Source: Rusavskia elegans (lineage: Eukaryota > Ascomycota > Lecanoromycetes > Teloschistales > Teloschistaceae). Taken from it: a stretch of DNA of 44,633 bases. The notes below the pieces were generated by a model, which was not told the DNA's origin, made no database searches, and saw only the letters and a list, made by a program, of their open reading frames with translations. The DNA lies in contig SAUG01000174.1 in the NCBI GenBank assembly GCA_011316305.1, positions 1 to 44,633 of the forward strand. The letters run 5' to 3'. The first letter of the stretch is position 1, and each line of letters begins with the position of its first letter. Below, piece after piece: positions 1 through 10,462 of the stretch. The translations under genes and the position numbers were made by a program.

Positions 1-31
1 ACATGCTTGACAGGTTAAAAAGCATTCTGTT

Positions 32-303
32 CGAGGGTCGGTTGCATTTATAACCGCTGCGCCAAACGACGTACCCCCCCATTTTACTAAGCAATCAGCC
101 CCTTTTCGACCTTCAATCAATTAACTAAATAGCTAGCTCAATATACAATTCTATAATCTAAAATTAAAGAACTAAATAATTTAGATGTCGTCGGATAATA
201 CATGCAAGTTTCAAAGTTCTAGAGTGCTAATTACGTTATTGAATACAAGTATTCAATTACAGGCCTTATTTGGCGCAGCGGTTTTAAATGCAACCGACCC
301 TCG
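32..303. mobile_element. MITE-like element with 33-bp terminal inverted repeats
   Basis: The left arm at 32-64 and the right arm at 271-303 are inverted copies of the same 33-bp sequence, differing at one base (position 20 of the arm). They enclose about 206 bp of AT-rich DNA with no credible coding frame, so a non-autonomous DNA transposon remnant is the simplest reading. No clear target-site duplication is visible: the flanks are ...ctgtt on the left and ttcgg... on the right. The first eight bases of the left arm (cgagggtc) recur at 311-318, forming a small hairpin with 296-303. The element ends 77 bp before the first ATG of the MAK21 gene. Confidence 0.7.
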
Positions 304-380
304 TTCGGTCCGAGGGTCTCAAGGTCGAATTACTGCGAATCGATCTCGCTTACTAATCCGGACATAAATCGATCTCGGAT

Positions 381-3300
381 ATGCAAATACCAAGGTTTTG
401 GAGCTGCAATAATTCTAGCTCGATGTTTAAGATCATGGAGCAAGAGCTGAGCCTAAATCCCGACACGGTGTCTTCGCTGGCTAACAAAATTGAAGCGAGT
501 CTCAAGAAAGTGAGAAATGGCAGGGATAGCAAGCTTTCAAAGAACAAGCAGAACTCGTCCAGCACGGAAAGAAAGCCTGTGATCGATGGTGAAATCAATG
601 GAAAAGCTTCCGTGCCCAAAAATCGACCAGAAACCAGTGCTACCACCCACGGAGCCAAGGGTCGAGCGGCCGGAACACCCAACACCGGTTCTGAGACTCG
701 GTGCAAGAAGAGGTCGAGCGATGGTCAATTGAAAGAGCCGAGTAACAGGGAGGTTCGCACCAATGGCGCAGCGACAACGCGAGAGAGTCATGCCAATCTA
801 TCTGGAAAGCGCTCGACTCTTAAGCAGGATGTACTGGCACTTGGTGGCAGCAAGGACGACGTGGACCTCATTGAAGGGTATGCGTCAGAGTCCGAGATTG
901 ATGGTGATGCTTCAACCTCGAAAGCCCCCACCTCGAAAGGTTTGAAGAAAGAGCTACTACGATTTGTGCAAGAGCTTGGTATCAAGGAAGCGCCTCAAGA
1001 AGCACAAGAGGATTCTGAATTAGACCAACATGAAAATGATCCAGCTTTGCGAAACGCAAAGAGCAAACCTCCCGAGACAACCCGCGCAGAGATGTCAGTA
1101 TTACAGAAAACTAAATCTGGGAAAGCCATGCCATTATTCGTATGCGTCTTGGCGTAGATCCCGATTCTCGCTTGATCATAACGGCTAACGACAATTCTAG
1201 GCGGTTGAGCCATGTGGAGAGTGGTATTCTGCTGCGTTGCCGGCGTTGCCATCTCCAAACATGGAATCTGTAGCCTTACCCCCAGATCTGACCACTCGAG
1301 TCCATGAATATGCCAAGTCACTGTTGGATATCGAGAATGAGCAATATGCTTCTCAGAATACTTCAGCAAACTCGACCCAACAATTCTACTCAACTATCAT
1401 GTCTTCAGGAACACTATCTGATAAAATTTCCGCTTTGACCCTATCAATCCAGGAATCGCCACTTCATAACATGAAGACTTTGGACGCTCTTGTCGGTCTT
1501 GCTCGCAAGAGAAGTCGAGGGCAAGCCGTCGAAGTGCTAGGAGCATTGAAGGACATGTTTGGACTAGGGTCCCTTTTGCCTCCTGACAGGAAGCTGCGGA
1601 ACTTTGCAAGCCAACCAGATCTCTCAATATCCTTCTCGTCTAAGTTGAAATGGACTGCCAGCGATACGCTTCCGCAACCCCTCACGAAGACCCATCTTAT
1701 CCATTGGGCCTTCGAGGACTGGCTCAAAGGAATATACTTTGAGATTTTGAAGATACTCGAGACATGGTCTAACGATGAGGTAGTATTTGCACGAGGAAAG
1801 GCTGTCGATTACGTCTGCCAGCTTCTGAAGGAAAAGCCTGAGCAGGAAGCGAATCTTTTACGTCTACTGGTCAACAAACTCGGCGATAATGACAAGAAGA
1901 TTGCTTCCAAGACATCCTACAACATCCTGCAGCTGGAAACGGCCCATCCCCTTATGAAGCCTATTATCGTCTCCGCCATAGAGTCAGGCCTCCTATTCCG
2001 TCCTGGTCAAAGCCTGCATGCGCAGTACTACGCAGTCATTACACTCAATCAGACGGTTCTGAGCGGTAAGGAAGAAGATCTGGCTAAGGAACTCATCGAT
2101 ATCTACTTCAGTCTTTTTGCCAGATTACTTGCCAACCCGAATCCAAAGGCAACCATAGAGGCAGAAAATCCGATCAGAATCAACCAAAAAGGTGAAATCC
2201 AGGGTGGTGGTGGTCCAGCTGGCAAAGCAGCAAGGCGCAAAGCTGCACTAAAGGAGAAAGCGACTACTGTAGAAGAAGACCTCCGAGAGAAGATGCTGTC
2301 CGCGGTCTTGACTGGAGTCAACCGCGCAGTACCGTACATCAACACAGCTAATGAACAGTAAGTTCTTTGAGGATGGGTTACAAGATAGTAGTTTTGCTGA
2401 TGCCCAGTAGATTTGAGAAGCATCTAGACACTCTTTTTCGGGTCACTCACTCGTCCAATTTCAACACCAGTATCCAAGCACTTATGCTCATCCACCAAAT
2501 CAACAACACCCATCAAGCCTCTGCGGACCGATACTACCGGACCCTGTACGAGTCTCTGCTTGATCCAAGGCTACTCACCTCTTCAAAGCAGGCATTGTAT
2601 CTCAACCTCCTCTTCAAATCGCTTCGATCCGACTTGAATGTCAAGCGTGTCAAGGCTTTTACAAAGCGGCTGCTTCAGGTCGCTTCCATGCATCAGCCCT
2701 CTTTCGCTTGCGGGGCAATGTATATGCTTCGGGAGCTTGAGGCGATATTTGCTACCTTCTCGACCTTTGTCGATGACCCTGAGGCAAATGATAGTGATGA
2801 AGAAGAAGCTTTCCATGACGTTCAGGAGACCGAATTCGGCGAATCAAAGGATAAAATTCACCCGGACAGGCGAATCTCGCGGAAGCCCCCGATACAACCC
2901 TACGACCCTAGAAAACGAGATCCGGAACACAGCAATGCCGACAGATCTTCACTTTGGGAGATACTACCAGCCAGCATTCATTACCATCCCTCCGTATCCC
3001 TTTTCGCGACCACGCTTCTGAGCCACCGTCCTCTACCCCCCAAACCTGACCTCGCTTCCCACACCCTAATCCATTTCCTCGACCGCTTCGTGTACCGCAA
3101 CCCAAAAACCACGGTTTCCGCGCGAGGGGCAAGTATCATGCAACCAATGTCTTCAATCACCACCGACAAGACCCTTCTGTCTTCTGCTTCTTCGCTCAGG
3201 GCCCGGAACAATCAGCCTGTCAATTCCGATGCCTTCTGGAAGTTGGATAAAGATCAAGTGGGAGCGGATGAAGTATTCTTCCATAAATACTTCAGCGTCA

Positions 3301-3800
3301 TTGGTAAGGCTCGCGAGAAGGCGAAGACCAAGAAGGATAAGAAGAAGATGGATCGAGAAGGTAAGGAAGACGGTAGTGGAGGCGAAGATGAAGAGGAAAT
3401 CTGGAAGGCTTTGGTGGAGTCGAGACCGGAGATCGAGGGCGATGAGAGTGACGATGATTGGGAGATGGAGGATTTGGAGGATCTCGACGAGGAGATGCAA
3501 TCGGCTAGCGAGAACGAAAGCGAACAAGCAGCAGATGCCAGAGACGGCGTAAAGCTGGATGACGATGGCATACCTGATTTGGCAGAAGATGATGATGGCG
3601 AATCTCTGCTCGGAAGCGAGGACGATGTCCCAACGAATATACAGGCGGCGTTTGAAAAGGAGGTACAGCCAAGGGAGCGGACAGGTAAGGGTAGGAACAA
3701 TGAAAGGAAGGAGAAGAGGATGAAGTTGAAACATTTACCAACATTTGCGAGTGTGGAGGATTATGAGGAGATGCTTGGTGGAGATGAAGAGGGTAATTGA
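381..3800 (+). CDS. mak21: Mak21/Noc1-like 60S ribosome biogenesis factor (CBF/Mak21 family)
   Basis: Exons 381-1139, 1201-2357 and 2408-3800 (about 1102 aa). The first intron has a GTATGC donor, a CTAAC branch and a TAG acceptor. The second has a GTAAGT donor; its acceptor is 2407, or 2410 as an alternative, which changes one residue. Mak21/Noc1 (CEBPZ in animals) binds Noc2 and acts in nucleolar early pre-60S assembly and export. Supporting sequence is the phrase EPCGEWYSAALPALP at the exon 2 start, an alpha-helical repeat region through exon 2, and the CBF/Mak21 core in exon 3 (RFEKHLDTLFRVTHSSNFNT, from about residue 640). The C-terminal third is strongly acidic, as in the family, and ends lysine-rich. 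Yeast Mak21 is about 1025 aa, so length fits. The start is uncertain: ATGs at 381, 423 and 435 are in frame, and a short upstream coding exon may be missing. Confidence 0.92.
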
Positions 3801-4023
3801 ATAGGGAGGACAACATAGTTAGACCTTGAGGTAAGATATTGACAGACCTGCAACACTAGCAGTAGCGATGGCGACTATCTCTTCGATCGCATACAAGTTC
3901 GCAGATCGAACTGAAAACATCATCCAGGACTATTGTAATTTTCGAAAAGTAGGTATACGTATAGCCCATTCAAGTTGCCCAATGGATCAATCAATGATAT
4001 TCTCCAGTAGGGCTTGGCATCTC

Positions 4024-4034
4024 TAAACCCTAAC
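4024..4034 (+). promoter_or_regulatory. Telobox-like AACCCTAA motif upstream of ERB1
   Basis: The sequence taaaccctaac lies 63 bp before the ERB1 ATG (4097). AACCCTAA-type boxes are known in fungi as Tbf1-like sites in promoters of ribosomal-protein and ribosome-biogenesis genes. A related box in the opposite orientation lies before SAS10 at 7892-7902. Function here is inferred from motif and position only. Confidence 0.45.
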
Positions 4035-4096
4035 GTCTTTTCGACAGTACAGTAACATACCTTTTCGTGCTCTTATATCTGCAACCCCTGCTCTCA

Positions 4097-6424
4097 ATGG
4101 CGCCACAAGATCGGAACAAGAAGCGTAAAGCTATCACTCGCGACAGCTCAGAGGCAGATCATATCGTATTAAGCGACGGTGGTGGAGATCTGGAGGCCGG
4201 CTTTCTGGACGGGATTCTATCGCACAGCGAAGAGGAGGGTTCCAGTCTTTCAAACAGCGACGAGTCTGCTTTCGATGAGGAAGACAACGCTGATCTAGAT
4301 GATTCTGAGGAGGACTTTGGCAGTGACGAAATTCCCTCGGATGAGGAGGGAGAGAAAAGGAACAACACTGGTCTCAATGGCTCAGCAGGAAGTAAATCCA
4401 ACCTCGCTTGGAAAAACGAAGACGATGAGCCGCCACCAAACCATGTCGTTACCGAAGACGCCAATGGTAATCCTCGATACATCTATCAAGACATCGATCC
4501 AGTCTACGCTTCCGACGATTCCGAAGCGCCCGAGACCACGAATACTATCGGCAACATCCCACTGTCATTCTACGACTCCTATCCCCATATCGGTTATGAT
4601 ATCAATGGCAAGAAGATCGCTCGCCCCGCCAAAGGAGAAGCTCTGGATGCACTGCTCGACAGTATTGACATACCCAAAGGCTGGACCGGGCTGACAGATC
4701 CGAATACTGGGAAACCCCTCGAGCTCAGCGAGCAGGAGCTGAACCTGCTCAAACGGATCCAGATGAATGAAGTCGGTGAAGAAGGCTACGACCCTTATCC
4801 AGCTACGATTGAGTATTTCACAAGCAAGACCGAATTGATGCCATTGAGTGCTGCCCCGGAGCCGAAAAGGAGGTTCGTGCCGTCAAAGCATGAGGCCAAG
4901 CGAGTCGTAAAGATTGTGAGAGCGATTAGAGAAGGACGTATCTTACCGTACAAACCACCGCAAGAAGAAGACGAGGAAGACCTTAACGTGCAGCGCTACG
5001 ATGTCTGGGCCAATGAAGCACCTCGACCGGACCATGCGATGAATGTACCGGCCCCTAAAGTCCCGCCGCCTGGCTATGACGAGAGCTATCATCCACCACC
5101 GGAGTATCTGCCGGATAAGAACGAGAAGAAGGCGTGGGAAGAAGCGGATGACGAAGATCGGCAGAAGGAATATTTGCCAACGGACCACAGTTCTTTTCGG
5201 AAAATTCCCGGCTACGAGAACTTCACCAAGGAGAAATTCGAACGTTGCCTTGATCTATACCTCGCACCCCGGATACGGCGGAGCAAGCTGAATATTGACC
5301 CCGAGTCCCTGCTACCCAAGCTTCCGAGTCCTGATGAGCTGAGACCGTTTCCAACGACATGTGCAACTATTTTCCGTGGTCATCAAGGGCGTGTACGGTC
5401 ACTTGCGGTCGATCCGTCTGGTATATGGCTGGCAAGCGGGGGTGATGATGGTACCATCAGGATGTGGGAATTACTGACTGGTCGACAATTGTGGCACGTC
5501 AAGATATCTTCCGAAGATGCTCTCAACGTCGTCCGATGGCGTCCAGGCACAGATGCCGTCATCCTTTCTGCCGCTGTAGGCGAAGATCTCTACTTCGTCA
5601 TCCCTCCTATGATTTCGCCTGAACTGGAAAGCCGCAGCAACACGATACTCGACGAAGGCTTCGGCTATGCTTCCTTAAAATCAACGTCTGGCTCCACTGC
5701 AAAGAGCCCGGCAGCACAATGGATTCGCCCTACATTGACCCGTCTCGCTGATGCCGGCGTCCTTCTCAAGATCCACCTACGCTCTACCATCAGAGTCATT
5801 TCATGGCACCGCCGTGGCGACTACCTCACTACTATCTCTCCCTCTGGTCAAAGCTCGTCAGTAGCAATCCACACCCTCTCCAGACACCTCACCCAGCAAC
5901 CCTTCCGCCACCTGAAAGGTCTCCCCCAATCCGCACAATTCCATCCAACTAAACCGATATTTTTCGTGGCCACTCAACGCACCATCCGCACCTATGATCT
6001 TTCCAAGCAGGAGCTCCTTAAGATCGTCCAACCCGGTGCACGATGGATTTCTTCCTTCGATGTACACCCTCTAGGCGATAATCTCATTGTCGGCAGCTAT
6101 GACAAGCGTCTCCTATGGCACGATCTCGATCTCTCCGTCCGCCCATACAAAACGCTCCGCTACCATAAGAAAGCTATCCGGCAAGTCAAATTTCATACTG
6201 GAGGTTTGCCTTTGTTTGCGGACGCCAGCGATGATGGGAGCTTACAGATCTTCCATGGCAAAGTGGTTGGGGATCTGATGGAGAATGCGACAATTGTGCC
6301 GGTGAAGGTTTTGAGGGGCCATGGGGTGACGGGTAGCTTGGGAGTACTGGATTTGGATTGGCATCCGAGGGAGCCGTGGTGCGTAAGTGCTGGGGCGGAT
6401 GGGACTTGTCGGTTATGGACGTAG
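4097..6424 (+). CDS. erb1: Erb1/BOP1 ribosome biogenesis protein (BOP1NT + WD40)
   Basis: Single-exon gene of 775 aa; yeast Erb1 is 807 aa. The frame is open upstream to 4067 but only with a GTG, so the ATG at 4097 ([11 protein letters not shown]) is chosen. Erb1 is a subunit of the nucleolar Nop7-Erb1-Ytm1 (PeBoW) complex needed for 27S pre-rRNA processing and 60S maturation. Residues 1-150 are acidic and serine-rich. The BOP1NT domain runs from about 150 to 410 and includes [29 protein letters not shown] and [23 protein letters not shown]40 propeller fills about 420-775, starting at the [17 protein letters not shown] repeat and ending [12 protein letters not shown] at the stop. It follows MAK21 on the same strand and ends 177 bp from the convergent TSC10. 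No introns or lesions are seen. Confidence 0.96.
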   Translation: MAPQDRNKKRKAITRDSSEADHIVLSDGGGDLEAGFLDGILSHSEEEGSSLSNSDESAFDEEDNADLDDSEEDFGSDEIPSDEEGEKRNNTGLNGSAGSKSNLAWKNEDDEPPPNHVVTEDANGNPRYIYQDIDPVYASDDSEAPETTNTIGNIPLSFYDSYPHIGYDINGKKIARPAKGEALDALLDSIDIPKGWTGLTDPNTGKPLELSEQELNLLKRIQMNEVGEEGYDPYPATIEYFTSKTELMPLSAAPEPKRRFVPSKHEAKRVVKIVRAIREGRILPYKPPQEEDEEDLNVQRYDVWANEAPRPDHAMNVPAPKVPPPGYDESYHPPPEYLPDKNEKKAWEEADDEDRQKEYLPTDHSSFRKIPGYENFTKEKFERCLDLYLAPRIRRSKLNIDPESLLPKLPSPDELRPFPTTCATIFRGHQGRVRSLAVDPSGIWLASGGDDGTIRMWELLTGRQLWHVKISSEDALNVVRWRPGTDAVILSAAVGEDLYFVIPPMISPELESRSNTILDEGFGYASLKSTSGSTAKSPAAQWIRPTLTRLADAGVLLKIHLRSTIRVISWHRRGDYLTTISPSGQSSSVAIHTLSRHLTQQPFRHLKGLPQSAQFHPTKPIFFVATQRTIRTYDLSKQELLKIVQPGARWISSFDVHPLGDNLIVGSYDKRLLWHDLDLSVRPYKTLRYHKKAIRQVKFHTGGLPLFADASDDGSLQIFHGKVVGDLMENATIVPVKVLRGHGVTGSLGVLDLDWHPREPWCVSAGADGTCRLWT

Positions 6425-6601
6425 AGAAACCAAGCAAGGAAATGGGAGATGGAATATCTTGATGCAATATTCGAGTATCACATCTAAGACTTCAATGGTC
6501 ATATTGTTGACGACGATCGTCCATCTCAATCACGGAAACGTTGGAATGTCGCTGTACGGGGTATCAATCTATCCACGGACCGGTCGCCGCAAAGCAGATG
6601 A

Positions 6602-7845
6602 TCATCTCATCTCCTTGGTTTTCATCTCACTTAATTCCCCCCTCCCCCATTTCTGAACCGTCCGATCCATATCCCACCTCACCCACCCAACCACCCATAG
6701 CACCATCATGCCCACCAGCGTATCCCATAAGCGTTTCCGGCTAAACCCCATTACACTCCTCCACATCAATCCTCCCAAGAAATCGGTCGTCACCATCTCT
6801 TCACCCCTCTCGAGCCCCTTCACACTCGCTTCCGCCACTTCCTCCGGGGTCAGGCCCTTGTCGTCCTCCTCGAGCTTAAGCGTAACGGGATGCTTGCTCT
6901 TATTCTCTTCGATGTAGCCTTGTGAGAAGATTGTGGCTGGGAAGATGCAATGGGGGATAACGGCAGGCTGAGAGGGTGTGGGAGGGTAGAGGAGGAGTTC
7001 TTGGGAGAGGGTGTCGGTCAGAATTCGGAGAGAGGCTTTGGTGGGACTGTAAGGGCTATAACCGGCGATGGGGTACAAGGCAAGGACGGAGGAGGTGAAT
7101 ATAAGGTGGCGAGGGAGAGGTAATTGGGCTGTCGATGTTGTTGGGCTCGTGTGAAAGGTGGTCGATGTGTCGGAAGACTTCTGAGAGGGTTTCAGCCAGA
7201 TTTGAAGGGCGGCGTGGGCGATATAGAGCGCAGAGAGGTAGTTGGTTTCGAAGTGAGATTGATGGGTGGTGATGGGAGCATCGATGAAGAGGGCAGGGGA
7301 GGAAGAGCCGGCGCAACACCACACAATATCTGGAGGGTTGTTGTTGTTCCACGCTGTGGTTTCCGATAGGACGCGGGTGGCTTCGGCAGAGGAGGTAAGG
7401 TCGACGGAGATGAAGTGAAATCTTTGAGATTTTTGGATTGCGCCAGCCTATGTGATATCAGAGGTCCGATTGAGCCTCCGTCACAAAGATCAGAGACCTA
7501 CGGCTATGTGTTCTATGGCTTCTTCAAGACGCCCAACGTTTCGAGCTGCGACCACAACGTTTGCTCCTTTCCGGGCAAGCAGACGGGCCACACTGCGGCC
7601 CATGCCTTGAGATCCGCCGGTGATGAGAATGGTCTACAGAAAAATCAATTGACGGTCTGACGTGAAAGCAACTTGAAGGGGCTTACACGCCCATCCACGG
7701 GGAAGTGGTTCTTGCTGGGAAAGACGCCCATCTTGCGCCGCCAGCTATTCGACTTTTGAGAAGGCCCAAGTTGAAGCCCAACTGTGGGCACGAGTAGAAT
7801 CAGTACAATTGTCACTATGTACAACCACATCGAAGAACCAAACAT
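6602..7845 (-). CDS. tsc10: 3-ketodihydrosphingosine reductase Tsc10/KDSR (SDR family)
   Basis: Exons, read on the minus strand, are 7845-7687, 7633-7502 and 7447-6602 (378 aa); introns of 53 and 54 bp are both phase 0. The enzyme reduces 3-ketodihydrosphingosine to dihydrosphingosine with NADPH, the second step of sphingolipid synthesis in the ER. The N-terminus ([19 protein letters not shown]) is a membrane anchor. The Rossmann motif TGGSQGMG is at about residues 58-65, and the active site SS...YSPTK has Tyr near 230 and Lys near 234. [19 protein letters not shown] is a phrase typical of Tsc10. A second hydrophobic helix ([15 protein letters not shown]) lies near the C-terminus. The gene converges on ERB1 and diverges from SAS10 across only 123 bp. 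Yeast Tsc10 is 320 aa; the extra length lies mainly at the ends. Confidence 0.94.
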
Positions 7846-7968
7846 TAGCTATAGACCAGGCGAAACAGCTGAGGTCGAGCTCCATACCGATAAGGGTTAG
7901 GGCTACAATTGTTTTCTGAGATCTTGTTAGTCCAACTCACACCATAACCCCAAGAAATTGCTTACACG
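7846..7968. promoter_or_regulatory. Compact divergent promoter between TSC10 and SAS10
   Basis: Only 123 bp separate the minus-strand TSC10 ATG (7845) from the plus-strand SAS10 ATG (7969), so both start regions must lie in or around this interval. It contains the telobox-like aagggttaggg at 7892-7902. A sphingolipid gene and an SSU-processome gene therefore probably share control elements. This is inferred from spacing. Confidence 0.6.
7892..7902 (-). promoter_or_regulatory. Telobox-like CCCTAACCCTT motif in the TSC10/SAS10 divergent promoter
   Basis: The sequence aagggttaggg reads CCCTAACCCTT on the minus strand and lies 67 bp before the SAS10 ATG. It resembles the Tbf1-type telomeric box used in fungal ribosome-biogenesis promoters and parallels the box before ERB1 at 4024-4034. 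Functional assignment is inference. Confidence 0.45.
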
Positions 7969-10081
7969 ATGGGCAAGAAGCGGAAATCGAGCAGCCAAAA
8001 GCCCGGAAGACAGAGTGCTGATGCCCCATCCAAAGATGACAGCAGGCGAACTATCAATACCTATGAAGATGTTGCGGATTCGGAAGACGAATTCTTCATC
8101 AACAGAGATAAGGTTCTACTTGACGAAAGCCCGGTCCAGAAGAAGCGGAGGAAGGTTGAAGAAGAAGGCATGTGCCACGATATTCTCTTGGAACCTGTTT
8201 GTTGGCGTTATAGCTAAAGTTTTGAGCAGATGCTTTGCTGGAGCCCTCGGATGAAGAAGTTCTCGGAGAGCCCTCCATTGCCTCTGTTTCCAGCGATGAA
8301 GACAAGCAAGAAGATGGAGCATTCTCTCCCAGATTGATCTCCCAGCAAACGGGAAGCCAAAACCTTGACTATATTTCAGATGCGTCTGATGCTCCTGCTG
8401 GGGAAGAGGAAGAAGAGGAGTATAGCTGGGGTACTTCACGGAAGGACTACTACAATGCAGATCCCATCACTACAGAAGCAGATGCGTTGGAAGAAGAGGT
8501 CGAAGCCAGACGGCTGCAACAAAAGCAACTGCAGGGAATGACAGAGGCAGACTTTGGGTTGGACGAGGTGGATTGGACACTTGCTGGCAAAAATGATGGG
8601 AAAGATGGCGCAAAAGGCAAAGTCATCACTGAGGTTCTTCCCGCGCTAGAGATTACCGATTCTATGAGTCAAGAGGAGAAGCTCAAGATTTTACGAACGC
8701 GGTATCCTGAATTCGTACCTCTGGCCGAAGAATATATCGATCTGCAGGCAGTTTACCAAGATCTGTCGCTCGCTAGCAAGGCCACATCTGCAGCGGATTC
8801 GACCTTCTCGACGGACAAGGCCGGACGGAGTAGTGTTGCAGCAGTCAAGCTGAATGCTCTTGGTGGCTATCTTGCGGCCTTGTGCATGTACTTTGCGCTT
8901 CTTTCAGCAAACGACACAGCTTCCGATGGCACTTCAGAAATCATGACGCCATCTGAACTGCATGACCACAAGATCATGGACACTTTGGTCAAATGTCGCC
9001 AGCTGTGGGGAAAAGTCAAAGATATGGAGATACCAGATTTGCAACGGTTTGAGGTGACCGTTGCCAATGGCCATCCGGCATCCGCTGACGGAGAAATGAC
9101 TGAAATCGAGCATGCCGTCGATGTAGCTCCACAATTACGCAAACGTAAATCTCAAAGCGCCAAAAAGGCCGCCCGCGCTCTCGCTACGGCGCAAGCTGAA
9201 TCCGAAGCCCGCCGTCTCGAACGCCTCCGTCAAACTGAGGAGTCTCTTAAAGATCTTTCTGCCTTGTCGTCGCTTCCAAAGGTCTCGGCGAAGGTCCCCT
9301 CGGCCGTTGAACTCAGGAATGACTTCAATAACGGCAATGATAGTGACCTTGGTGAACCCACAGCTCTCACGCCACAGGAAGCGACTCAGAAAGCATTACG
9401 TAAAAAGTCACTCCGGTTCTACACAAGCCAGATCGCTCAAAAGTCAAACAAACGAGACGCAGCGGGCCGGGACGCCGGTGGGGATGCGGATATCCCCCAT
9501 CGGGAACGTCTCAAGGATCGGCAAGTACGATTGAATGCCGAAGCCGAAGCGCAAGGGAGAATAGGCAGAGATGGCGGTGCGCCGCTGGATGATGTCAACG
9601 GTCAGGATATGGATGATGACGATGGCGAGGAGCAAAGTCGATTAGCCTGCGAAGTCCGCAACGACGAAGATGAAGAATACTACGGTCTCGTTGCCTCTCA
9701 TGCCGCCAATAAGAAGGCTCTCAAGGCGGCCCAAGCGCAAGCTGCTCGCGAAGGGGGCGTTGTCCGCATCATGGACGACGAGAGCATCGGCAAGGATGGC
9801 AAACGTGGAATCTCATATGGCAAGTCCCTCTCGGAAAGGTGTGGCTGACGTTACACGCTTCGCTGACTAAGTTTGTAGCCATCGAGAAGAACAAGGGGTT
9901 AACACCAAAACGAAAGAAAGAGGTACGTAATCCTCGGCTGAAGAAGAGATTGAAATACGAGGACAAGAAGAAGAAATTGGGGAGTGTCAGAGCCGTCTAC
10001 AAGGGCGGGGAAGGCAGGGGGGGATATCAGGGGGAATTGACCGGAATCAAGGGCGGACTGATCAGGAGCGTTAAGCTGTGA
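7969..10081 (+). CDS. sas10: Sas10/Utp3 SSU-processome subunit, with two GC-AG introns
   Basis: Exons 7969-8167, 8230-9819 and 9879-10081 (663 aa). Sas10/Utp3 is a U3 snoRNP/SSU-processome component needed for 18S rRNA processing. Residues near the N-terminus are basic (MGKKRKSS) and then acidic with a [12 protein letters not shown] phrase. The Sas10/Utp3/C1D domain lies at about 215-310. The conserved C-terminal SAS10 domain ([18 protein letters not shown]) is completed only by the final splice. Both introns need a GC donor: GCATGT at 8168 (62-bp intron, CTAA branch, CAG acceptor) and GCAAGT at 9820 (59-bp intron, CTGAC/CTAAG, TAG acceptor). Nearby GT alternatives fail on phase or delete conserved residues. 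The joins read [13 protein letters not shown] and [12 protein letters not shown]. The gene diverges from TSC10. Confidence 0.93.
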
Positions 10082-10462
10082 GAAGAGAGGTACCGGTCGT
10101 GTACATGAGTGAGCTTGATGTTCGGTTCACGAGCACGATAACTATTACGAGCAGGGTATGTGGGAGTTGAGTAGCCAGTTGAGGCAGTCTATAGTCTGTC
10201 GAAAGTTGAGAGCAACGTTGGCACGACTGTCCGTCGGCAGGCTGAACATTGTTTTGTGATGCATAGTGTTGTTGACATTTGCGACAATCTTTTCCGTCAA
10301 TGCAAAGAGGGTCTAGTACCTCCTCGAAATCTTACATGCGGATCGTGTGTTTTCTCTTTGGTGCCAAAAAGGGGGTACCCTACCTTAGGTAGGCTACTTG
10401 TCACGCCAAGATGCGAATGTGTACAGACTTAAACAAACAGCACCACCTCAAGTATCCTATAC
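10082..10462. other. Intergenic region SAS10-acyl-CoA dehydrogenase
   Basis: No coding frame is supported in this 381-bp stretch, which should hold the SAS10 3' UTR and the promoter of the dehydrogenase. The one notable element is a 15-bp palindrome at 10379-10393, annotated separately. Confidence 0.6.
10379..10393. promoter_or_regulatory. 15-bp palindrome cctacct-t-aggtagg
   Basis: Two 7-bp arms (cctacct and aggtagg) are perfect inverted copies around a single t, 70 bp before the ATG of the acyl-CoA dehydrogenase at 10463. A dyad of this size and position suits a dimeric regulator site, but no named factor can be assigned. Related actaaggtac strings occur at 29551-29590, beside the MITE. 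Confidence 0.35.

Noticed and set aside
3153..3816. Long minus-strand frames over the MAK21 acidic tail
   Set aside because: They are Ser/Leu-rich mirror images of the Glu/Asp/Lys-rich coding strand.
4067..4096. ERB1 frame extended upstream to 4067
   Set aside because: The upstream codon is GTG, not ATG; the first ATG in frame is at 4097 and gives the usual basic N-terminus.
9837..9878. GT donor at 9839 for the last SAS10 intron
   Set aside because: It leaves the wrong phase for the conserved [12 protein letters not shown] exon and adds non-conserved residues.
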